Assembly: GCA_005768755.1 (NCBI GenBank)
Contig: VAFL01000037.1
Coordinates: 1-10,319, forward strand
Reading direction: 5' to 3'
Source of the DNA: Paracoccus denitrificans
GTDB taxonomy: Bacteria > Pseudomonadota > Alphaproteobacteria > Rhodobacterales > Rhodobacteraceae
DNA: 10,319 nucleotides
Part shown: piece by piece, positions 5,707 through 10,319 of the stretch
How positions within the stretch are numbered: the stretch's first letter is position 1
How the letters are laid out: each line of letters opens with the position of its first letter
The notes under the pieces: model-generated
Told to the model about the DNA's origin: nothing
Databases searched by the model: none
The model's input: the letters and a program-made list of their open reading frames with translations, nothing else
Position numbers and translations under genes: made by a program

Positions 5707-6264
5707 TCACATCGCCGACAGCAGCACGCCGTCGATGACATGCACGACGTCGTTGGCGGCCGGCATGTCGGCGGCGGTGACGGTGACGGTGACGGTGACG
5801 GTGACGGTCACACTATCGTTGATCTTCAGCATGTCGCTGTCCAGCGTCAGGTTCAGGCTGCAATTGCCCATGGTCGTCGCCGGATGGCTGCCGCCATCAT
5901 CGGCGATCATCTGCGCCACATCTGCGACCAGGGCGCGCGCCTCGACCACGTGACAGCTCAGGATCTGGACCAGCTTGTCCCTGTTTTCAGGCATCATGGC
6001 CTGTTCCAGGGCGCCCTCGGGCAGGGCCGCAAAGGCCGCATCGGTCGGGGCAAAGACGGTTTACGGGCCTTCGGCCATCAGCGCCTCGCCCATATCGGCG
6101 GCGGCGACAGCATGTTCCAGGGTGGTGTTATCCTCGGACGCCATGACGATATCGGCGACCGTTGCCGGGGCTTCGGCTGCGTCCTGCGCCAGGGCGGTCG
6201 AGGCGGCCAGGGCAAAGGCGGCGAGCTGGATGCGGCGAAACGGCTGGGACGACACCCCCGGCAC
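5707..6264 (-). pseudogene. Fasciclin-domain secreted protein, broken by a nonsense codon
   Basis: One continuous frame encodes a signal-peptide-like segment (IQLAAFALAASTALAQ), then TVADIVMASEDNTTLEHAV and EALMAEGP, a TAA at 6061-6063, TVFAPTDAAFAALPEGAL, NRDKLVQILSCHVV, and VVHVIDGVLL near the end. This is a complete single FAS1 domain in which the stop replaces the aromatic residue of the usual GPYTVFAPTDAAF. A single change TAC to TAA would explain it. FAS1 proteins are periplasmic or surface-associated and often lie beside ECF sigma/anti-sigma pairs, as here. The strand with TCACCG repeats carries an in-frame expansion of Val-Thr. The native ATG is not evident: the frame opens at a GTG (6262-6264), at a rearrangement junction with the sigma-factor fragment. 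Read-through or reinitiation is possible but unlikely. Confidence 0.8.
5776..5811. repeat. GGTGAC hexanucleotide tandem repeat (5 perfect copies plus GGTCAC)
   Basis: Five uninterrupted GGTGAC units (5776-5805) are followed by a one-base variant, GGTCAC (5806-5811). Read on the minus strand they encode alternating Val-Thr within the fasciclin domain, in the beta strand that usually reads xATVTTADI before the terminal GVIHVIDGVL block. The unit is six bases, so gain or loss keeps the frame. Confidence 0.9.
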
Positions 6265-6265
6265 C

Positions 6266-6475
6266 TAGGATCAGGCCCTGTGGCGATCCGAGCGGAGCCG
6301 GGTGGAAGCCTGCCTTGACGAACTGGGCCCCGATCGAGCCGATGCGGTGCGCCACGCCCATGCGGACAGCGAAACCTATCTTGATTTGGCCGAAACATTT
6401 ACCCCGCCGCTGAACACGATGCGACGCTGGATGCGCCGCAGCCTGATCAGGTTAAGGGAGTGTCTGACCAGATGA
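6266..6475 (+). pseudogene. C-terminal fragment of an ECF sigma factor
   Basis: The frame has no start. Its readable part begins around WRSERSRVEACLDEL and goes on to DRADAVRHAHADSETYLDLA, PPLNTMRRWMRRSL and RLRECLTR before TGA 6473-6475. This is the region-4 helix-turn-helix of an RpoE-like (ECF) sigma factor, with the signature LNTMRxWxRRSLxxLxxCL. Regions 2 and the linker are missing. The 5' end joins the start of the divergently oriented fasciclin remnant near 6265, where CCTAGG occurs, so a deletion has removed the intergenic region and most of the sigma gene. The protein cannot work as a sigma factor. Confidence 0.8.
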
Positions 6476-7165
6476 CCGATGACATTCCCCACCCCGATCC
6501 CCGCGACATTGCCACCCCCGGCGAATATGTTCTTGGCACACTGCCGCTTGCCGAACGCCGGGTCTTTCAGCGCCGCCTGCTGGCCGAAGCGGCCCTTTGG
6601 GACGAGGTCGCCCGGCGGGAATCGCATTTCGACCCCCTCGCCGACCAGGTCAGACCGTTCAGCCTGCCGGCGAAGGTCTGGAGCGATATTGAACGGCGCC
6701 TGTTACCGTCGGCCGCGCGCCCGGCATCCGGGGTCAGGTTCTGGCAATGGATTTCGGCCAGCGCGGTCTGCGCAGCGGCGGCCCTTATCGCGCTGCTATG
6801 GCTTGGCCAGCCCGAACCCGCGCCGGACAGATCGCTTTGGATGTCGGATATGGCTTCCGCCGACAGCGCGGTGCGTCTGACCGCGCTTTATGACGAAACC
6901 GAAGGCAAAATACGCGTGTCCGTCGCCGGTGATCCGCCTGGCGAAGGCCACGATTTCGAATTCTGGCTGATCCATGGCGACCGCGATCCGATCTCGCAGG
7001 GGGTGATGCCGCTTCAGGGCCAGGCCACAATGCCGATCGCGCAGGACCTGCGAAACCCGTTCGCCGATGCGACGCTGACCATCACCGAAGAGCACATCAG
7101 CGGGGCGCCGGGTGGCGTTGCCACCGGGCCTATCGTTGCGCAAAGCAGAGATGCGCAGGATCTGA
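6472..7165 (+). CDS. Anti-sigma factor (RskA/ChrR-neighbour type), probably frameshifted at the end
   Basis: The ATG at 6472-6474 overlaps the sigma stop (ATGA) with AAGGGAG upstream, which is the standard coupled arrangement. A GTG at 6460 is in frame but lies on the ribosome binding site. The N-terminal part has the zinc-less anti-sigma pattern GEYVLGTLPLAERRVFQRRL. One membrane segment (about residues 90-112, ISASAVCAAAALIALLWLG) leads to a periplasmic RskA-like domain (LTALYDETEGKIRVSV, FEFWLIHGD, ATLTITEEHISGAPGG). The open frame runs on to 7413, deep into the next gene, which is abnormal. Shifting by one base near 7139-7142 gives AKAEMRRI and a TGA at 7163-7165, so a single-base insertion is the likely cause. 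With its sigma partner truncated it is an orphan. Confidence 0.75.
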
Positions 7166-7201
7166 CGCCCATCGTCCGAGAGTCCATAAAGATAAATCAA
7201 C

Positions 7202-7229
7202 TTGCCTGCGGTCACAGTTGTTCTATCTT
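7202..7229 (+). promoter_or_regulatory. Predicted promoter of the rSAM-udgX operon
   Basis: TTGCCT (7202-7207) and TATCTT (7224-7229) are 16 bases apart, a credible housekeeping -35/-10 pair. Transcription would start about seven bases downstream, at or next to the ATG at 7236. No ribosome binding site is visible upstream of that ATG. The geometry therefore predicts a leaderless mRNA. This is inference from spacing only. Confidence 0.5.
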
Positions 7230-7234
7230 TGTTC
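7220..7234 (+). promoter_or_regulatory. LexA (SOS) box, GTTC-N7-GTTC
   Basis: GTTC (7220-7223), TATCTTT, GTTC (7231-7234) is a perfect match to the direct-repeat operator bound by LexA in Alphaproteobacteria. It covers the predicted -10 hexamer and ends one base before the start codon of the radical-SAM gene. LexA bound there would block RNA polymerase. Position beside a DNA-repair operon makes a chance match unlikely. Confidence 0.8.
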
Positions 7235-7235
7235 C

Positions 7236-8465
7236 ATGCAGAAAACATTGCAGGACAAGCTGGCAATCCTTGCCGACGCGGCGAAATACGACGCGTCTTG
7301 CGCCTCCAGCGGGACGACGCGCCGCGATTCGCGCAGCGGCGGCATCGGCAGCGCCGGCGGTTCGGGCATCTGCCATGCCTACACGCCCGACGGGCGCTGC
7401 ATCAGCCTGCTGAAGATTCTGATGACCAATTTCTGCATCTATGATTGCGCCTATTGCATCAATCGCGTGTCCAGTCGGGTCGAACGCGCCCGCTTTTCCC
7501 CCGAAGAGGTCGTCACCCTGACGCTGGAATTCTATCGCCGCAACTATATCGAGGGGCTTTTCCTCAGTTCCGGCATCACCCGCAGCCCCGACGATACCAT
7601 GGCCGACATGGTGCGCATTGCCCGGATGCTGCGGCAGGATCACGGCTTCAAGGGCTATATCCACCTGAAAACCATCCCCGAGGCCAGCAAGGAGCTGATC
7701 GACCAGGCCGGGCTTTACGCAGACCGGCTGTCGATCAATATCGAACTGCCGAAGGACAGCAGCACCCGCAAGCTGGCGCCGCAGAAAAAGCCCGAAACAA
7801 TCCGCGCCGCGATGGCCGGCGTGCGCCTGTCGCGCGAAGCCAGCCTTGATCGCAGCCATACCGGCAAGCGCGCGGCGAAATTCGCCCCGGCCGGTCAGTC
7901 CACCCAGATGATCGTCGGCGCCGATCAGACGCCCGACCGCGACATTCTGGGCACGGCCTCGCGGCTTTATACCGGCTATCGGTTGCGGCGCGTGTATTAT
8001 TCCGCCTTCAGCCCCATCCCCGACAGTTCCGCCGCCCTGCCCCTGATCCGGCCCCCGATGATGCGTGAACACCGGCTGTATCAGGCCGATTGGCTGATGC
8101 GCTTCTATGGGTTCGAGGCAGATGAGATCACCGCCGGCGGCGCGGATGGCAACCTGGATCTGGACCTTGATCCCAAACTGGCATGGGCGCTTGCCCATCG
8201 CGCCGATTTCCCGGTCGATGTGAACCGCGCCGGGCGCGAGACATTGCTGCGCGTCCCCGGCTTCGGCACCCGCACTGTTGATCGCATCATCGCCGCGCGC
8301 CGGTCCGGCCCGGTCCGCTATGCCGACCTGCTGCGCATCGGCGCGGTCATGAAAAAGGCGCAGCCCTTCGTGTCGCTGCCCGACTGGTCGCCGGGCGGGC
8401 TGACCGACAGCGACGGGCTGCGCGCGCGCTTTGCGCCCGCGCCCCGGCAATTGTCGCTGTTCTGA
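7236..8465 (+). CDS. Putative DNA modification/repair radical SAM protein (UdgX-linked)
   Basis: This 409-aa protein matches the radical-SAM family that is genetically linked to uracil-DNA glycosylase-like genes. The N-terminus LAILADAAKYDASCASSG is characteristic. The 4Fe-4S-binding CX3CX2C motif is Cys67-Cys71-Cys74 (CIYDCAYC), which would cleave S-adenosylmethionine to a deoxyadenosyl radical. Other blocks are SRVERARFSPEEVV, GLFLSSGITRSPDDTMADMV, LPKDSSTRKLAPQKK, MIVGADQTPDRDIL and YYSAFSPIP. A helix-hairpin-helix near the C-terminus (VPGFGTRTVDRII, from residue 340) suggests DNA binding. The substrate is unknown. ATG 7236 is chosen over ATG 7218 because family members begin close to KLAILADAAKYD and 7218 lies upstream of the LexA box and predicted transcription start. 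Its stop overlaps the next start (TGATG). The reading frame is intact. Confidence 0.9.
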   Translation: MQKTLQDKLAILADAAKYDASCASSGTTRRDSRSGGIGSAGGSGICHAYTPDGRCISLLKILMTNFCIYDCAYCINRVSSRVERARFSPEEVVTLTLEFYRRNYIEGLFLSSGITRSPDDTMADMVRIARMLRQDHGFKGYIHLKTIPEASKELIDQAGLYADRLSINIELPKDSSTRKLAPQKKPETIRAAMAGVRLSREASLDRSHTGKRAAKFAPAGQSTQMIVGADQTPDRDILGTASRLYTGYRLRRVYYSAFSPIPDSSAALPLIRPPMMREHRLYQADWLMRFYGFEADEITAGGADGNLDLDLDPKLAWALAHRADFPVDVNRAGRETLLRVPGFGTRTVDRIIAARRSGPVRYADLLRIGAVMKKAQPFVSLPDWSPGGLTDSDGLRARFAPAPRQLSLF

Positions 8466-9910
8466 TGTATCGGGTCCAGCTGCCCCAGATGGCTGCGGGC
8501 GCGTCCTGGCGCGCCTTTGCGCGGCGGCTGGCCAGCCACCGGATCGGCGCTGATACCATCGAATGGACGCGGCAGGCCGCCGATGGCGGATTGTTCGATG
8601 CCCAGCCGCCGCCCGACGACGACGGGCCGCATCCGGTGACGGCCAGCAAGGCACTGATTGACCTGACCGGCACCGTCCTGTGCCATGCCGACCGCCACGC
8701 GCCATCCCTTGCCTATCAGGCCCTGCTGCGCCATCAGGATGACCGCCGCGCGCTGTCGAACCCGGCCGATCCGCTGACCCAAAGGCTGCGGCAGATGGAA
8801 AAATCGGTCCGACGCGACATCCACAAGATGCATGCCTTTGTCCGTTTTCAAGAATTGCCGGCCGAAAGCGCGCGCCGCAGCTTTGCCGCCTGGTTCGAAC
8901 CGCAGCATTTCATCTGCGAGCGCGCAGCACCCTTCTTTGCCCGTCGCTTCGCCGATATGGACTGGCTGATCGCGACGCCTGACATGACCGTGACCTTTCG
9001 CGATGGCCAGCTCGATTTCGGTCCCGCGCCGCAGCACCGCCCCGATCTTCCAGACGATGCCAGTCAAGCGCTTTGGGCCACGTATTTCCGCAATATCTTC
9101 AATCCCGCGCGGGTCAAGATTTCGGCGATGAAATCGGAAATGCCGGTCAAATACTGGAAGAACCTGCCCGAAACCCAACTGATCCCGCAAATGCTGGCCG
9201 AGGCCGATGCCCGCGTGGCCGCCATGCGCGCGGCCCTGCCCAGCGTACCGCCGGAACGCGCAGCCCGCATTCTGGACCGCCTGCCCGCACAATCGGTGCC
9301 CGAACTGCCCGACACGATGGAACAGGCGCGCGACGCGGCGCAGTCCTGCACCCGCTGCTACCTGTGCGAGGCCGCGACCCAGACCGTCTGGGGCGAAGGC
9401 GACCCCGATGCGCCCCTGATGATCGTGGGCGAACAGCCGGGTGATCACGAAGACTTGGCCGGCCGGCCCTTCGTCGGTCCCGCCGGCACCCTGCTTCGCG
9501 AATTGATGGACGAAGCCGGCATCGGCCCGGTCTGGCTGACCAATGCGGTCAAGCATTTCAAGTTCAGGCCGCGCGGCAAACAGCGCCTGCACCAGAATCC
9601 CAATCGCGGTGAGATTCAGCATTGCAGATGGTGGCTTGATCTTGAGCGCCGGTTCATAGCGCCCAAGCTGACACTCGCAGTCGGCGCGACGGCGGCCTTT
9701 TCCTTGACCGGCAACTCAGGCCCACTTCTTGAACGACGCGGCAAGATCGAACGCGCCATGGATGGCGGTCGAGTACTGATCAGCTGGCATCCGAGCTATA
9801 TACTCAGGCTATCCGGAAAAGATGCGGAAGCAGCCAGATCCGGCCTTCTGGAAGACTTGCGACATGCAGCGCGCATCGCAAAAGGATCAGCCTCCAGTAA
9901 AGCGGTGTGA
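8465..9910 (+). CDS. udgX: DUF4130-UdgX fusion: uracil-DNA-binding protein
   Basis: The 481-aa protein starts at ATG 8465, overlapping the radical-SAM stop by one base. Residues ~1-250 are a DUF4130-type domain (RQMEKSVRRDIHKMHAFVRF, WFEPQHFICERAAPFFARRF, WLIATPDMTVTF). Residues ~280-481 are a UdgX domain. Its cluster cysteines include Cys295, Cys298, Cys301 and Cys387. Motif GEQPGDHED starts at Gly322, the R-loop KQRLHQNP holds His376, and HPSYIL starts at His442. In characterised UdgX the R-loop His attacks the excised uracil site and leaves the protein covalently bound to DNA, so irreversible capture of uracil in single-stranded DNA is expected. The pairing with the radical-SAM gene is conserved in many bacteria. 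From about codon 376 on, codon use becomes much less GC3-biased, suggesting a recombinant 3' end. Confidence 0.92.
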   Translation: MYRVQLPQMAAGASWRAFARRLASHRIGADTIEWTRQAADGGLFDAQPPPDDDGPHPVTASKALIDLTGTVLCHADRHAPSLAYQALLRHQDDRRALSNPADPLTQRLRQMEKSVRRDIHKMHAFVRFQELPAESARRSFAAWFEPQHFICERAAPFFARRFADMDWLIATPDMTVTFRDGQLDFGPAPQHRPDLPDDASQALWATYFRNIFNPARVKISAMKSEMPVKYWKNLPETQLIPQMLAEADARVAAMRAALPSVPPERAARILDRLPAQSVPELPDTMEQARDAAQSCTRCYLCEAATQTVWGEGDPDAPLMIVGEQPGDHEDLAGRPFVGPAGTLLRELMDEAGIGPVWLTNAVKHFKFRPRGKQRLHQNPNRGEIQHCRWWLDLERRFIAPKLTLAVGATAAFSLTGNSGPLLERRGKIERAMDGGRVLISWHPSYILRLSGKDAEAARSGLLEDLRHAARIAKGSASSKAV

Positions 9911-9960
9911 CGGGACCGCGAGGCCTCTGACCTGCAGCCTGGCATTCAGGGCCCGCCCCG

Positions 9961-10222
9961 TGATCAGCCCCACCTGATTGGTTCACTGTGATTTTTAGTG
10001 CATGACCGGCCGTTGGTCCATCGCGACGATGGTCTCCTGGGCCGGCGGGCAGTAGATCAGAGCGCGGTGTGAGCGTTTTGTGTTGTAGTGCGTCCTCCAT
10101 GCTTCGATCAGGATCTGCGCCTCACGGAGGCTTTAGAAGACTTCACCCTTCAGAAGTTCATCGCGGAATTGGGCGTTGAAACTCTCGCAATACTAGGTCG
10201 TCGGGAAAACAATCTCCCGGAC
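9961..10222 (-). mobile_element. IS3-family element, 3' end remnant
   Basis: A terminal repeat (TGATCAGCCCCACCTGA from 9961) marks the right end of an element lying on the minus strand. Just inside it is the end of an OrfB transposase (rve family): YCESFNAQFRDELLKGEVF, a TAA at 10133-10135 in place of an expected Tyr codon, then SLREAQILIEAWRTHYNTKR, ALIYCPPA and MDQRPVMH with stop at 9995-9997. The Glu in YCESF corresponds to the last catalytic residue. Upstream of YCESF the frame has a TAG (10193-10195) and no further homology, so only the last ~66 codons remain. The sequence between the udgX stop (9910) and 9961 shows nothing recognisable. Confidence 0.75.
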
Positions 10223-10319
10223 TGATCCTCCCCCACTGAAGTGGTCCGCCGCAATAGTTAGGAAACGGAGGATTGAAGATGGGAACGAAGCGGCCGAAAC
10301 TGGAAGAGATTATATCGAA
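10223..10319 (+). mobile_element. Left end of a second IS3-family element (continues past window)
   Basis: A terminal repeat, TGATCCTCCCCCACTGA, begins at 10223 and agrees at about 17 of 24 positions with the repeat at 9961. A ribosome binding site (AACGGAGGA) and an OrfA start follow 30-55 bases inside. The element abuts or interrupts the older minus-strand IS3 remnant. Only its first ~97 bases are in the window. Confidence 0.7.
10279..10319 (+). CDS. IS3-family transposase OrfA, N-terminus only
   Basis: The ATG at 10279 is preceded by GGAGGA and encodes MGTKRPKLEEIIS before the window ends. The opening KRPKxEEIVxKLRQ is typical of OrfA (HTH, transposase_8-like) proteins of IS3-family elements, which bind the terminal repeats. 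The rest of the gene is outside the window, so intactness cannot be judged. Confidence 0.65.
   Translation, partial: MGTKRPKLEEIIS

Noticed and set aside
5776..5811. Possible CRISPR-like or regulatory iteron array
   Set aside because: The unit is six bases without spacers and keeps the fasciclin frame, so it is a microsatellite expansion.
5740..6318. Plus-strand 192-codon frame with a Gly-Asp repeat
   Set aside because: Antisense of the fasciclin gene; the GDGDGD pattern simply reflects the GGTGAC repeat read on the other strand and is not evidence of a calcium-binding protein.
6460..6462. GTG as the anti-sigma start
   Set aside because: It overlaps the AAGGGAG ribosome binding site; ATG 6472 gives the usual ATGA coupling to the sigma stop.
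7218..7235. ATG 7218 as the radical-SAM start
   Set aside because: It would add six unconserved residues and lies upstream of the LexA box and of the predicted transcription start.
7212..8705. Minus-strand 497-codon open frame opposite the radical-SAM gene
   Set aside because: It lies antisense to a well-recognised conserved protein; long antisense frames are common in GC-rich coding DNA, and its translation shows no family motifs.
8318..9622. Minus-strand 434-codon open frame opposite udgX
   Set aside because: Shadow of the DUF4130-UdgX gene; no independent motifs or ribosome binding site.

Overview
The window looks like accessory DNA of an alphaproteobacterium, most likely a Rhodobacteraceae/Paracoccus-type organism. 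The evidence is high GC with strong G/C at third codon positions, an alphaproteobacterial SOS box of the form GTTC-N7-GTTC, an extracytoplasmic sigma/anti-sigma pair beside a fasciclin gene and a cfa-type FAD oxidoreductase, a TrbG fragment of a Ti/RP4-like conjugation system, and IS5/IS427- and IS3-type insertion sequences. Family names come from recognising motifs by eye; no database was searched.

Left third (1-2900): a scrapyard. A minus-strand fragment of a cyclic beta-1,2-glucan synthase (58-444) is followed by a decayed minus-strand reading frame (447-806). An IS5-family element (919-1759, TA on both sides) comes next; its transposase needs a -1 frameshift. The IS interrupts a minus-strand reading frame that rejoins in frame when the IS is removed in silico. 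Next to it lies a broken trbG (2072-2896) with a nonsense codon and a local frame excursion. That excursion starts exactly at a perfect 18-bp-arm inverted repeat, which suggests a template-switch mutation.

Middle (2870-4750): a plus-strand, tightly coupled gene cluster of unknown function. It holds the 3' tail of a lost gene (ATGA overlap), a 324-aa protein, a 204-aa protein one base further on, and possibly a 57-aa ORF.

Right-middle (4750-7165): minus-strand remnants of an FAD/NAD(P)-dependent oxidoreductase (frameshifted, 3' truncated) and a fasciclin-domain secreted protein (premature TAA, in-frame hexanucleotide expansion). These abut the last ~70 codons of an ECF sigma factor, whose anti-sigma partner overlaps it by ATGA and appears frameshifted at its very end.

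Right (7166-9910): the best-preserved module. It is a two-gene DNA-repair operon, a radical-SAM protein followed (TGATG overlap) by a DUF4130-UdgX fusion. A perfect GTTC-N7-GTTC LexA box overlaps the predicted -10 and lies directly against the start codon. The spacing predicts a leaderless, SOS-induced message. The last ~105 codons of udgX have clearly different codon usage from the rest of the gene.

The right edge (9961-10319) holds the 3' end of a broken IS3-family transposase on the minus strand, followed by the left terminus and first codons of a related IS3 element on the plus strand.
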